A stretch of 64,000 bases of DNA from positions 41,386 to 105,385 of the forward strand of contig CAJUDZ010000011.1 in the NCBI GenBank assembly GCA_910584965.1, in the 5' to 3' direction. The notes beneath the pieces were generated by a model, which was given only the letters and a program-made list of their open reading frames with translations, did no database searches and was not told the origin of the DNA. This DNA is from an uncultured Lachnospiraceae bacterium (GTDB lineage: Bacteria > Bacillota > Clostridia > Lachnospirales > Lachnospiraceae). Shown one piece after another: positions 54,241-63,746 of the stretch. Both the position numbers and the translations under genes were made by a program. Each line of letters opens with the position of its first letter. Positions within the stretch are counted from its first letter, which is position 1.

Positions 54241-54254
54241 ATTTTGCGCAAAAT
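54241..54254. promoter_or_regulatory. 14-bp palindrome in the divergent region
   Basis: ATTTTGCGCAAAAT, a perfect palindrome 15 bp upstream of the YesN -35 box; candidate operator. Confidence 0.45.
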
Positions 54255-54269
54255 TCGACCCGTTTTAAA

Positions 54270-54298
54270 TTGAAATATCTTCTTCTTTTGTATATTAT
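54270..54298 (+). promoter_or_regulatory. Predicted promoter of the YesN-YesM-GH transcript
   Basis: -35 TTGAAA (54270-54275), 17-bp spacer, -10 TATTAT (54293-54298). Confidence 0.75.
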
Positions 54299-54334
54299 GA
54301 TTATAAAATCAGTTTTTTATCAGGGGGTTGTTGA

Positions 54335-55450
54335 ATGAATTATACAGTTTTAATCGTAGATGACGAAGCGATGCCGAGAAAAGTGTTGAAAGAGCATCTT
54401 CCCTGGGAAGCACTCAGAATTACGCAGATTTTCCAGGCGTCAGACGGTCAGGAAGCCATCGAACAGGCCCGCCAATGTCTGCCGGATATTGTAATCAGCG
54501 ATATAAAAATGCCCCGCATGAACGGCATTGACATGGCTTTTGCCATCCGGGAGTTTTGTCCCGGCTGTCAGTTTATCTTTTTAAGCGGCTATTCGGACAA
54601 GGAATATTTGAAAGGCGCGATCAGATTAAAGGCCGCAAACTACGTTGAAAAACCGATCGATCTGGAAGAAATCGGTCAGGCCCTTTCCGATGTCGTAGCA
54701 GAACTGGATAAACTGTGCAAAGAAGATTCGCCGGATACACAGCGCATACTGTTTTTCCACGGACACAGAGATTCGGAGGCGCCTCTCAACACCAGCGTTT
54801 TTCAGGGCAGTCAGGACCATCTCGATTCCATTGCCGAAAGCATCCGGCACCGCAAAGAATCGGATACGGAAAACGCGCTGCGCAGACTATCCCGGGAAAC
54901 TGCACTGTGTGAAGGAACGGATCCCGACTATCTGCGCCATTTTTACCGGCAGATCGTATTTCTGTTCCTGACAGCCGCCGAAAATTATAACATAACCGCC
55001 GTCACCCAGAAGGCCGATTACTATTTATATACGGCCGCGGACAAAGAAACCCTTTCGGAATTATGGAATACCCTTCTCGATCTTTCGCGGACATACTTTT
55101 CCGCTTTAACCTGCCAGGATACGGACATCGCGTCCCGGGTGGACCGCTATCTGGAGCAGAATTATCAGAATCCGGCCCTTACCGTACAGGACGCGGCACA
55201 CGATCTCGGTTTTACAAATACGTACCTGTGCGCCGCCTACAAAAAAAGCTGCGGAAAAACCATTAACCAGCACCTGACGCAGCTCCGGCTCCTGCATGCC
55301 AAAGAGCTTCTCGCCGGTTCCACGCAGAAGCTTTATGAAGTGGCCAAAAACGTAGGTTATGCCAACGGAAAATATTTTACGAAACTTTTTACCCGGGAAA
55401 CAGGACTTTCACCGAAAGAATACAGGGAGCGGCACCGCAATGAAACATAA
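54335..55450 (+). CDS. AraC-type response regulator (YesN family)
   Basis: 371 aa. Receiver domain 1-125 with acidic pair DDE, phosphoacceptor Asp56 (VISDIKMP) and Lys in EKP. A variable middle domain follows, and the C-terminal 100 residues are a double-HTH AraC domain (DRYLEQNYQNPALTVQDAAH..., FTKLFTRETGLSPKEYRERH). It is paired with the YesM kinase, whose ATG overlaps its stop by 11 bp. It probably activates the divergent glycan operons. Confidence 0.93.
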   Translation: MNYTVLIVDDEAMPRKVLKEHLPWEALRITQIFQASDGQEAIEQARQCLPDIVISDIKMPRMNGIDMAFAIREFCPGCQFIFLSGYSDKEYLKGAIRLKAANYVEKPIDLEEIGQALSDVVAELDKLCKEDSPDTQRILFFHGHRDSEAPLNTSVFQGSQDHLDSIAESIRHRKESDTENALRRLSRETALCEGTDPDYLRHFYRQIVFLFLTAAENYNITAVTQKADYYLYTAADKETLSELWNTLLDLSRTYFSALTCQDTDIASRVDRYLEQNYQNPALTVQDAAHDLGFTNTYLCAAYKKSCGKTINQHLTQLRLLHAKELLAGSTQKLYEVAKNVGYANGKYFTKLFTRETGLSPKEYRERHRNET

Positions 55451-57233
55451 ATCTTTTTTCTCCAACTGCCCTTTTTTAAGAAGCCTCAAAAGCAAGCTTC
55501 TGTGCACATATTTTCTGCTGGTCGTGCTTCCGCTCGGCTTTTTTACCCTGTATACTTATCTGCGTGTACGGAATGTCATACAGGAACAGACGTTTACCGC
55601 CATGCAGAACGCTTTTGATAATACGGTAAACTCCATGCAGCAGTCTCTTGACAAACTGGACACCACGATTGATATTCTTGCCCTGGATTCTCTTGTATAT
55701 GCCATGGCGTCCAATGATCCGGACGATTTTACCTATATCCGCCGACTGGAAGATTCCAACCAGCTTACGCTCACCTTTGAGCACCTGTGCAGTCTTTCAG
55801 ATATCAAACGCATCCGTCTTTACGTAAACAACAATTATCTGTATGCCACCGGGCAGAATAACATTATCCAGCTTCGCGAGGTATCGGACGCCGGCTGGTA
55901 CGATGCCCTTTTCGAACAAAATGAACGGATGTGGTTTGCTCCGGCGGATTTTCATGACCAGCCTTTACAGGAACAGCCTTATTTTTCCTCCATGCAGGTA
56001 ATTTACAACCCGCGCAACGTCAATGAACCGCTTGCCGTCCTGCGCGCCGATGCGGATGCCTCGCAGATGATTTCCATGGTTGAAAATACTTCCGTGACGA
56101 AAAACGGCATACTGCTCCTTCTAAAAGATAAGGAAATTCTCTATCATTCGGCCGGAAACACGCCTTCCGATACGCTGTGCGCTATCGTGGAAGAACTCCC
56201 TTCACCGGATGAAAACGGATGGGTGCCGATTCAGGCGGCGGGGAAACATTATTATGCCCAGTGCTCTCCCCTCTCCAAATCCGGCTGGTACATGGCCGGC
56301 ATTCTTCCTTTTAACGATATCTTCCATTTGAGCCACGAACTGCGTTTTGAAATGCTGCTCGCCGTTGTGCTGATCAGTATCATCGCGTATCTGCTCGCCA
56401 TTGCGATCAGCCGGTCCACTTTAAACCGGATTACGCTTCTCACACAGACAATGCAGACCGTGCAGGAAGGCAACGTTGACGTCCGGCCCGTACCCTCCGG
56501 AAATGATGAAATTGCGCAGCTCATGGGAAATTTTAATTTAATGATGGACCGCATAGACCGGCTGATGGACGAAAAGGTCATGTACGGACAGCAGATTAAA
56601 AATCTGGAGCTGAAAGCCCTTCAGGCACAGATCAATCCGCATTTTCTCTATAATTCGCTGGATTTGATAAACTGTACCGCGATTTCCCACAGCGTGCCGC
56701 AGATCAGCCGCATGGTAAAAGCCCTCGGCCAGTTTTACCGCCTTTCTTTAAGCGGCGGAAACGAGCAGATACCGCTTGCCGGCGAAATGAAGCATGCCCG
56801 GCTTTATGTTGATATACAAAATATGCGTTTCGAAGACAGCATACAGGCTCACTGGTCACTGGATGAAGACGCCGGCCGATGTCTGATCATTAAAATCATC
56901 CTCCAGCCTCTGATCGAGAACGCCATTCTTCACGGTATTTTCGAAAAGGATTCCAAGCGCGGAAATCTATGGGTATCCGCCAGAAGAAATGCTGATGTCA
57001 TTACCATCACCATAGAGGACGACGGCGTCGGCATGAATGAAGAAGAACTCTATGCCGCCTTTTTCTCCGCCGAACGTAAAAGCCTCTCGGAAACTTCCGG
57101 CGGCTACGGCGTCCGCAACATATGCGACCGCCTGTTAATCGCATATGGGGAACCATACGGCCTCTCATGCGAAAGCACACCGGGCAGGGGAACTACCGTC
57201 ACCATATCTATTCCGGCCATTGAACCGGAATAG
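55440..57233 (+). CDS. Sensor histidine kinase (YesM family)
   Basis: 597 aa. Membrane helix near 19-40, large extracytoplasmic sensor (about 45-300), second helix (about 308-330), HAMP, then a His_kinase domain with phospho-His401 in QINPHFLYNS and an HATPase with IEDDGVGMNEEE and GGYGVRNICDRL. It senses a sugar-linked signal, probably with the SBP. The ATG at 55440 lies inside the end of the YesN gene. Confidence 0.93.
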   Translation: MKHKSFFSNCPFLRSLKSKLLCTYFLLVVLPLGFFTLYTYLRVRNVIQEQTFTAMQNAFDNTVNSMQQSLDKLDTTIDILALDSLVYAMASNDPDDFTYIRRLEDSNQLTLTFEHLCSLSDIKRIRLYVNNNYLYATGQNNIIQLREVSDAGWYDALFEQNERMWFAPADFHDQPLQEQPYFSSMQVIYNPRNVNEPLAVLRADADASQMISMVENTSVTKNGILLLLKDKEILYHSAGNTPSDTLCAIVEELPSPDENGWVPIQAAGKHYYAQCSPLSKSGWYMAGILPFNDIFHLSHELRFEMLLAVVLISIIAYLLAIAISRSTLNRITLLTQTMQTVQEGNVDVRPVPSGNDEIAQLMGNFNLMMDRIDRLMDEKVMYGQQIKNLELKALQAQINPHFLYNSLDLINCTAISHSVPQISRMVKALGQFYRLSLSGGNEQIPLAGEMKHARLYVDIQNMRFEDSIQAHWSLDEDAGRCLIIKIILQPLIENAILHGIFEKDSKRGNLWVSARRNADVITITIEDDGVGMNEEELYAAFFSAERKSLSETSGGYGVRNICDRLLIAYGEPYGLSCESTPGRGTTVTISIPAIEPE

Positions 57234-57292
57234 ATGATCATAACAAAAGAACCCGCCAGACAATACTGGCAGCAGAAAGGAGCAACATTTTT

Positions 57293-58888
57293 ATGAATTA
57301 TTCCATTTTTAACGATACGGATTGGCTCTATCCCGATTCTTCCCACAGCAGGACAGAACATATCCGGCTCACGGTTCCCCGCGGCGGACACGCCGGAGTG
57401 CAGATTCTTGGAGAAATCCCGGACGCGCCCCTGCGCCTTCGATGCAGCTGGCATCAGGACGAGGCGAAGGCCGGCCTGACCGTCAGCCTGTTCCGGCTTC
57501 TTCCTGTCGGCGTCAACGAAAATACGGACAGCCGTCTGATGACGACCACCGATTTTGAACGCTGCAAATCCTTTGTTACGAGAAAAGCCCCTTTTGAGGT
57601 CTACGACGCACTCCTTCCGGTCGATGAGGAATCCGATGCGCCCGTAAACGGCAGGCTGGCCGTCTATCTCTGCATAGACGCGGGGGCGGATGCCGTTCCC
57701 GGAAACTATTCCGGAGAATTATGCCTCTGCGAAGGATTACAGGAAACGAAGATTCCGCTGACATGCCGGGTCAGTCCGGTTCTCGTTCCTCCCGTATCTT
57801 CCGCTGCCCTCGGCATGTTAAATTTTTTCGACTATGACGGACTCGCCAATCAGCATCATGTGGAAAAAAACAGCGATGAATACTGGGAATTATTCTCCCA
57901 TTATGTAAAGGCACAAATAGCAATGCGGTGTACCCATATTCTGCTGCCCCCCGGCGAAGCGGTTTTCGACAACGGAAAACTCATCGATTTTGATTTCTCC
58001 ATGGCGCAAAAAGCAGGGCAGATTGCAAGAAAAGAAGGAGCCCGTTATCTCTGCGGCGGCCATATCGCCCACTGGCATGAATGGGACGAACAGGAATATT
58101 ATCCCAACTGGAACCAGTCGCTTGGCATCACGACTACGGAAGGCTATTTGCAGTTACGGCTCTATCTTACGAAATGGAACGATATCGTTACCAAAAACGG
58201 CTGGCAGCCATATATGACACAGGCTCTCGCCGACGAACCGCAGACACACAACGATGCTACCTACCGCATTCTTGCCGGTATTTTCCGTAAATTTATGCCC
58301 GGCGTTCCCATCATAGACGCCGTGGAAACCACGCGTTTAGGCGGCGGCATCGACATCTGGGTTCCCAAACAGGACACCTATGAAAAATGGCGTGAAGAAT
58401 ACGAAACATTGCAGGCCGCCGGAGAAACCATGTGGTTTTACACCTGTGCTTTTCCGGCCGGCCCCATTATGAACCGCAGCATGGATTTGCCCCTTACGGC
58501 AAGCCGAGCGGTCCTCTGGATGGGCGCCCTGTACCGGCTAAGCGGCTTTTTACACTGGGGCTTTAATTATTATATCGGAAACGATATCTGGCACAGCGCC
58601 TGCTGTCCTCACAAAGGCGCCCTGCTGCCCGCCGGAGACGCCCACATCGTATATCCGGGAAAAAACGGCCCTCTCCGCAGCATGCGTTTTGAGGCACAGC
58701 GCGCCGGCGCCGAAGACTATGAGCTGCTCATGCAGGCCGCACAAAGCGCACCCGAAAAAACCGATGCGCTTATCCGGAAAGTGTGTACCAATTTCCGCAA
58801 TTATACGCGGGAAGGCAGCATCTTAACAGAAGAAAAAAATAACCTGATACAACGGTTAGAAAGCGAGGTACCCTTCAATGACCGATAA
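57293..58888 (+). CDS. DUF4091 / GH123-like glycoside hydrolase
   Basis: 531 aa without signal peptide. N-terminal beta domain, then a TIM-barrel-like region with ALADEPQ (near residue 313), whose Asp-Glu pair fits the catalytic DE of GH123, and the DUF4091 block GFLHWGFNYYIGND...IVYPGKNGPLRSMRFEAQRAGAEDYELL. GH123 enzymes are beta-N-acetylgalactosaminidases on host glycolipids/glycans. The exact activity is inferred. It overlaps the fucosidase gene by 11 bp. Confidence 0.75.
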   Translation: MNYSIFNDTDWLYPDSSHSRTEHIRLTVPRGGHAGVQILGEIPDAPLRLRCSWHQDEAKAGLTVSLFRLLPVGVNENTDSRLMTTTDFERCKSFVTRKAPFEVYDALLPVDEESDAPVNGRLAVYLCIDAGADAVPGNYSGELCLCEGLQETKIPLTCRVSPVLVPPVSSAALGMLNFFDYDGLANQHHVEKNSDEYWELFSHYVKAQIAMRCTHILLPPGEAVFDNGKLIDFDFSMAQKAGQIARKEGARYLCGGHIAHWHEWDEQEYYPNWNQSLGITTTEGYLQLRLYLTKWNDIVTKNGWQPYMTQALADEPQTHNDATYRILAGIFRKFMPGVPIIDAVETTRLGGGIDIWVPKQDTYEKWREEYETLQAAGETMWFYTCAFPAGPIMNRSMDLPLTASRAVLWMGALYRLSGFLHWGFNYYIGNDIWHSACCPHKGALLPAGDAHIVYPGKNGPLRSMRFEAQRAGAEDYELLMQAAQSAPEKTDALIRKVCTNFRNYTREGSILTEEKNNLIQRLESEVPFNDR

Positions 58889-60194
58889 CAGATGGTTTAC
58901 CGACGCGCGTTTTGGAATGTTCATCCATTTCGGCCTCTATTCCGTAGCTGCCAAAGGCGAATGGTATGCAAGCATCGAAGAAATATCCGCCGAAAAATAC
59001 CGCAAATATTTTGAAACATTTGATCCAATCCGTTATGACCCCGTGTTTTATGCCCGCCTTGCAAAGCAGGCAGGTATGAAATACGCCGTATTGACCGCAA
59101 AACATCATGAAGGTTTCTGCCTGTTTGACTCCGCATGTACGGATTATAAATCCGTCAATACGCCGATCGGCCGGGATCTGATTCGGGAATATACGGACGC
59201 ATTCCGCAAAGAAGGGCTGCGGGTCGGCATCTATTATTCGCTGGTAGACTGGCATCACCCGGATTATCCCGCCTTTGGGGATCCATTTCACCCTTCCCGC
59301 AACAGCGAATCCGCCAGAAACGAAACCTGTGATTTTAACCGTTACCTCGACTATATGCACGAACAGGTGCGGGAATTGTGCACCAATTACGGAAAAATCG
59401 ATTTATTCTGGTTTGACTTTTCATATGAAGGCCATTCCGGCGCCGACTGGCGCGCCCTGGAACTGACGGAGATGGTACGCTCCCTCCAGCCTGGCATCCT
59501 GATCAACAGCCGTCTGGAAGCGAGCGGCGGGAATCTTGGAAGCCTCCTTACGGATTCCCCGACACCCTGGGCCGGAGATTTTATCACACCGGAACAGATC
59601 GTTCCGCCGGCGCCGCTGAAAGCCCCCGGAAATGCCCCGGTCTGCTGGGAAGCCTGTCAGACGCTGAATAACAGTTTCGGCTATACCGCCGACGACCATG
59701 TCTGCAAGGATGCCCGTATCTGCATCCGGCAGTTGGTGGACTGCGTTTCAAAGGGCGGGAATTACCTGTTGAATATCGGCCCCGACGGAAACGGCTCCAT
59801 CCCTCCCTGGGCAGTCGAAACTTTACGGGAAATCGGCACATGGATGAACGAAAACCACGAAAGCGTTTACGGATGCGGGGAAAGCCCTCTTCCGGCAGCC
59901 GCGTTCGGCTGCCGTATCACTGCCAAAGACAATGTCCTGTATCTGCATGTGATGCAGCAGCCCGTCGGTCCGCTCCCGCTCTCCGGTATCCGCCCGGAAG
60001 ACATCCTTTATGCCCGCATGCTTGCCACCGGAGCGGAAGTCGAAGTCCTTACGGAAGGATGGGCGGTCGAAAACTATCCCGACTATACTTTTTTGAGCCT
60101 TTCCTCCAAATCGAATGAAACGCAGCTGCTCCCGGATCCCGCCGATACGGTCATCAAGATCGTTCTCCGGCAGGCGGCGGGACCGTTTTCCTGA
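58878..60194 (+). CDS. Alpha-L-fucosidase, GH29
   Basis: 438 aa, no signal peptide. GH29 pattern: WFTDARFGMFIHFGLYSV, MKYAVLTAKHHEGFCLFDS, nucleophile Asp in IDLFWFDFS (near 180), ESLEA-like region replaced by INSRLEASGG, and KGGNYLLNIGPDGNGSIPPWA. It cuts alpha-linked fucose from imported host oligosaccharides. Lacks the C-terminal domain of longer fucosidases. Last gene of the plus-strand transcript. Confidence 0.9.
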   Translation: MTDNRWFTDARFGMFIHFGLYSVAAKGEWYASIEEISAEKYRKYFETFDPIRYDPVFYARLAKQAGMKYAVLTAKHHEGFCLFDSACTDYKSVNTPIGRDLIREYTDAFRKEGLRVGIYYSLVDWHHPDYPAFGDPFHPSRNSESARNETCDFNRYLDYMHEQVRELCTNYGKIDLFWFDFSYEGHSGADWRALELTEMVRSLQPGILINSRLEASGGNLGSLLTDSPTPWAGDFITPEQIVPPAPLKAPGNAPVCWEACQTLNNSFGYTADDHVCKDARICIRQLVDCVSKGGNYLLNIGPDGNGSIPPWAVETLREIGTWMNENHESVYGCGESPLPAAAFGCRITAKDNVLYLHVMQQPVGPLPLSGIRPEDILYARMLATGAEVEVLTEGWAVENYPDYTFLSLSSKSNETQLLPDPADTVIKIVLRQAAGPFS

Positions 60195-60226
60195 TTATCC
60201 GGTCACAGCCATTTCCTAAACATCAA

Positions 60227-60266
60227 AAAGAGGTATCAAAGGATGGATTTCCTTTGATACCTCTTT
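60227..60266. terminator. Bidirectional terminator between GH29 and tpiA
   Basis: AAAGAGGTATCAAAGGA (60227-60243) pairs perfectly over 17 bp with 60250-60266, flanked by A and T runs; it lies between convergent genes. Confidence 0.9.
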
Positions 60267-60287
60267 CTTACCGCATGAATTAATCAA

Positions 60288-61034
60288 TTAATAATTTACG
60301 ATCTTGCCAAAATCTGCTTTCAGAGAAGCGCCGCCTACCAGACCGCCGTCGATGTCAGGCTGTCCGAACAATTCCGCCGCATTGCCTGCGTTTACGGAAC
60401 CGCCGTACTGAATGCGTACTGCCTCTGCAGTCGCGTCGTCATAAATCTCAGCGATGCAGTCGCGGATGCCTTTGCATACTTCTTCAGCCTGCTCTGTGGT
60501 AGCTGTCTTGCCCGTGCCGATCGCCCAGATCGGTTCGTATGCGATAACCATGCCTTTTACCTGATCTGCGGTAACGCCTGTGAGGTCGGATTTGATCTGT
60601 AATCTGATCCAGTCCATCGTTACGCCCATTTCTCTCTGCTCCAATGTCTCGCCGCAGCAAAGAATCGGTGTCAGTCCCGCTTCCAGCGCTTTCTTTACTT
60701 TCTTATTCAGAAGCGCATCGTCTTCCTTGAAGTAGTCGCGTCTTTCGGAATGTCCGATGATTACGTATTTTACGCCCGCATCTTTTAACATCTCTGCGGA
60801 AATTTCGCCCGTGTAAGCGCCTTTTTCCTCGAAATACATATTCTCTGCGCCGACTTCCACATTGGTGCCTTTTACAGCCTCTACGACCGGAACGATGTCG
60901 ATCGCGGGTACGCAGTATACAACGTCAACGCTGTCCGATTTTACCAGATCTTTTAATTCATTGCACAGAGCAACCGCCTGACTGGGTGTCATGTTCATCT
61001 TCCAGTTTCCGGCTACGATTTTTTTTCTTGCCAT
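60288..61034 (-). CDS. tpiA: Triosephosphate isomerase
   Basis: 248 aa TIM barrel: ARKKIVAGNWKMN start, catalytic His in IIGHSERR, catalytic Glu in AYEPIWAIGTG, and the phosphate loop GGSVN. Interconverts DHAP and glyceraldehyde-3-P. The ATG at 61034 follows GGAGAA; the longer frame is not supported. Third of gap-pgk-tpi. Confidence 0.97.
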   Translation of the reverse strand: MARKKIVAGNWKMNMTPSQAVALCNELKDLVKSDSVDVVYCVPAIDIVPVVEAVKGTNVEVGAENMYFEEKGAYTGEISAEMLKDAGVKYVIIGHSERRDYFKEDDALLNKKVKKALEAGLTPILCCGETLEQREMGVTMDWIRLQIKSDLTGVTADQVKGMVIAYEPIWAIGTGKTATTEQAEEVCKGIRDCIAEIYDDATAEAVRIQYGGSVNAGNAAELFGQPDIDGGLVGGASLKADFGKIVNY

Positions 61035-61098
61035 TTTCTTATTCTCCATTCTTTTCCTGTTATTCTTATAACAATAACACCTGTAATGCTTATCACCA

Positions 61099-61136
61099 AT
61101 CCGGCAGCGCCGCACGCCGCCGTCTTCAGGCCGGAT
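61099..61136 (-). other. Intergenic hairpin between pgk and tpiA
   Basis: ATCCGGC (61099-61105) pairs with GCCGGAT (61130-61136), with a GC-rich loop; probable mRNA-processing or stability hairpin. Confidence 0.5.
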
Positions 61137-61140
61137 GTTC

Positions 61141-62364
61141 CTATTTGTCGTCCGCTGCCACTACACCCGGAAGTTCTTTTCCTTCCAGGAATTCAAGAGA
61201 AGCGCCGCCGCCTGTGGAAATGTGGCTCATCTTATCCGCGAAACCGAGCTGATTTACTGCCGCCGCACTGTCGCCGCCGCCGATGATCGTCGTTGCATCT
61301 GTCTCAGCGAGGGATTTTGCTACCGCGATCGTACCTGCTGCCAGAGTCGGATTCTCGAATACGCCCATCGGTCCGTTCCATACAACCGTCTTAGCGGATT
61401 TTACAGCGTCTGCATATAACTTCGCTGTTTCCGTACCGATATCAAGGCCTTCCTTGTCAGCCGGAATCTGATCTGCCGTTACCACCTGAACATCGATCGG
61501 TCCGTCGATCGGATCCGGGAAATGGTCAGCAATCGTCGTATCAACGGGCAGTAACAGTTTCTTGCCGAGTTTCTCTGCCTTTTCCATCATTTCTTTACAA
61601 TAGTCGAGCTTCTCGTTATCCACGAGAGAGTTTCCGACTTCCATTCCTTTTGCCTTTAAGAATGTAAACGCCATGCCGCCGCCGATAATCAGCGTATCGC
61701 ATTTCTCCAGCAGGTTGTTGATAACATTCAGCTTATCCGCAACTTTAGCGCCGCCGAGAATCGCTACAAACGGTCTTACCGGATTTTCCACCGCATTGCC
61801 GAGGAAATCAATTTCTTTCTGCATCAGATAGCCGACTGCATTCTCGCCGCCTTTTTCGGAGATAAATTTGGTTACGCCTGCAACGGATGCGTGTGCTCTG
61901 TGAGAAGAACCGAAAGCATCGCATACATAAACGTCAGCAAGGTCAGCCAGTTCTTTGCTGAACTCTTCGCCGTTCTTTGTTTCTTCCTTGCCACGGAAAC
62001 GGGTGTTCTGAAGCAGAACAACATCGCCTTCATTCATCGCCGCAACTGCTGCCGTTGCCGCTTCGCCCGTCACGTTGTAATCAGCAACAAAGTTTACTTC
62101 TTTTCCGAGTTTCTCGGACAGTCTCTTTGCAACCGGTGCGAGAGATTCTTTCTCGTTAGGGCCTTCTTTTACTTTGCCAAGATGTGAGCAGAGAACTACC
62201 TTTGCGCCGTCGTTAATCAGTTTGTTGATTGTCGGAAGCGCCGCAACGATACGGGTTTCATCTGTAATCTCGCCGTTTTTCAACGGTACGTTAAAGTCAC
62301 ATCTTACAAGAACGCGTTTTCCCTTTACATTGATATCATCTACGGATTTCTTATTTAATCCCAT
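61141..62364 (-). CDS. pgk: Phosphoglycerate kinase
   Basis: 407 aa. KRVLVRCDFNVPL, DAFGSSHRAHAS and the ATP-site region GGGDSAAAVNQLG are intact. It makes ATP from 1,3-bisphosphoglycerate. The ATG at 62364 follows AGGAGGAAAG; the longer frame is unneeded. A hairpin with weak U tract separates it from gap. Confidence 0.97.
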   Translation of the reverse strand: MGLNKKSVDDINVKGKRVLVRCDFNVPLKNGEITDETRIVAALPTINKLINDGAKVVLCSHLGKVKEGPNEKESLAPVAKRLSEKLGKEVNFVADYNVTGEAATAAVAAMNEGDVVLLQNTRFRGKEETKNGEEFSKELADLADVYVCDAFGSSHRAHASVAGVTKFISEKGGENAVGYLMQKEIDFLGNAVENPVRPFVAILGGAKVADKLNVINNLLEKCDTLIIGGGMAFTFLKAKGMEVGNSLVDNEKLDYCKEMMEKAEKLGKKLLLPVDTTIADHFPDPIDGPIDVQVVTADQIPADKEGLDIGTETAKLYADAVKSAKTVVWNGPMGVFENPTLAAGTIAVAKSLAETDATTIIGGGDSAAAVNQLGFADKMSHISTGGGASLEFLEGKELPGVVAADDK

Positions 62365-62480
62365 TTTTCTTTCCTCCTGTTTCCTCTTTAACCGGACAAA
62401 GAAGATTATCTTCCTGCCCGCAATACCGCCCGCATGCCGCTGCAAACGGCAATATTCCCTGTGCGGACATGCGAATAAAT

Positions 62481-62508
62481 AAGGCCCGGCCCAACGAGGC
62501 CGGACCTT
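62481..62508 (-). terminator. Hairpin between gap and pgk
   Basis: AAGG-CCGGCC pairs with GGCCGG-CCTT with one mismatch (62481-62508); TTATTTATT follows on the minus strand. Probable partial terminator giving more gap than pgk mRNA. Confidence 0.65.
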
Positions 62509-62544
62509 AACAGTCTTAGCTTATGCTTTTCAAAACTTCATGAA

Positions 62545-63546
62545 TTACTGTAACTCAGCGAAGTATTTGATTGTTCTAACCATCTGGCTTGTGTAGCTGT
62601 TCTCATTGTCATACCAGGAAACAACCTGTACCAGATTGTCAGCGCCAACCATCGTCTGTGTTGCATCGAAGAGTGAACCAAATCTCATGCCAATAACATC
62701 GGAAGATACGATTTCTTCCTCGTTGTAACCGAAGGACTCGTTAGCTGCTGCTTTCATAGCTGCATTGATCTCGTCTTTTGTTACGGACTTCTCAACGGTC
62801 GCTACCAGGATGGTTGTAGAACCTGTCGGAGTAGGAACACGCTGTGCGGAACCGATCAGCTTGCCGTTCAGTTCAGGAATAACAAGGCCGATTGCCTTAG
62901 CAGCGCCTGTGCTGTTAGGAACGATGTTAATAGCGCCTGCACGGGATCTTCTCAGATCGCCTTTTCTCTGAGGACCGTCAAGAATCATCTGATCGCCTGT
63001 ATAAGCATGAATTGTGCTCATGATACCGGATTTGATTGTAGCCAGATCGTTCAGAGCTTTTGCCATAGGAGCAAGGCAGTTTGTCGTACAGGATGCTGCG
63101 GAAATGATGGTGTCATCCTTTGTCAGCGTCTCATGGTTTACATTGTAAACGATTGTAGGAAGGTCGTTTCCTGCAGGAGCAGAAATAACAACTTTCTTAG
63201 CGCCGGCATTGATGTGTGCCTGAGCTTTGTCTTTGGATGTGTAGAATCCGGAGCATTCCAGAACAACATCTACGCCAAGCTCGCCCCACGGACAATTATT
63301 TGCATCGGGCTCTTTGTAAATTTTCAGAGTCTTGCCATCAACTGTGATGGAATCTTCGCCGGCTGTAACTGTATCGCCTTTTTCATATCTGCCCTGTGAA
63401 GAGTCATACTTCAACAGATGCGCAAGCATCTTAGGGCTTGTTAAATCGTTAATTGCTACTACTTCGTATCCCTCTGCACCGAACATCTGTCTGAATGCAA
63501 GACGACCGATACGACCAAAACCATTAATTGCTACTTTTACTGCCAT
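62545..63546 (-). CDS. gapA: Glyceraldehyde-3-phosphate dehydrogenase
   Basis: 333 aa. NAD-binding INGFGRIGRLAF, catalytic Cys in SCTTNCLAP, and the C-terminal SWYDNENSYTSQMVRT. Oxidises glyceraldehyde-3-P to 1,3-bisphosphoglycerate. The ATG at 63546 follows AGGAGGG; a longer frame extends upstream without support. First gene of the glycolytic set, with a perfect 16-bp palindrome upstream. Confidence 0.97.
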   Translation of the reverse strand: MAVKVAINGFGRIGRLAFRQMFGAEGYEVVAINDLTSPKMLAHLLKYDSSQGRYEKGDTVTAGEDSITVDGKTLKIYKEPDANNCPWGELGVDVVLECSGFYTSKDKAQAHINAGAKKVVISAPAGNDLPTIVYNVNHETLTKDDTIISAASCTTNCLAPMAKALNDLATIKSGIMSTIHAYTGDQMILDGPQRKGDLRRSRAGAINIVPNSTGAAKAIGLVIPELNGKLIGSAQRVPTPTGSTTILVATVEKSVTKDEINAAMKAAANESFGYNEEEIVSSDVIGMRFGSLFDATQTMVGADNLVQVVSWYDNENSYTSQMVRTIKYFAELQ

Positions 63547-63616
63547 TTTCGTTCCCTCCTGATAAAATAAAATATATTTTATATTATTCTGCCAGTCTGC
63601 GATATAAAATACAGAT

Positions 63617-63632
63617 TGACAAAATTTTGTCA
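63617..63632. promoter_or_regulatory. 16-bp palindrome upstream of gapA
   Basis: TGACAAAATTTTGTCA is perfect and overlaps a CTGACA that could be the -35 box (then TATTTT after 16 bp on the minus strand). Candidate operator of a glycolytic regulator; the protein is unknown. Confidence 0.5.
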
Positions 63633-63746
63633 GCACAATCATTTTACCTAATTTGTCCATAAAATTCAAGGTGTAAATCAAAAATAATTGGAAATTTATA
63701 ACTATTTAATAATTTACGCCGGAGAACTGCCGCCGCCTGAGGAATT

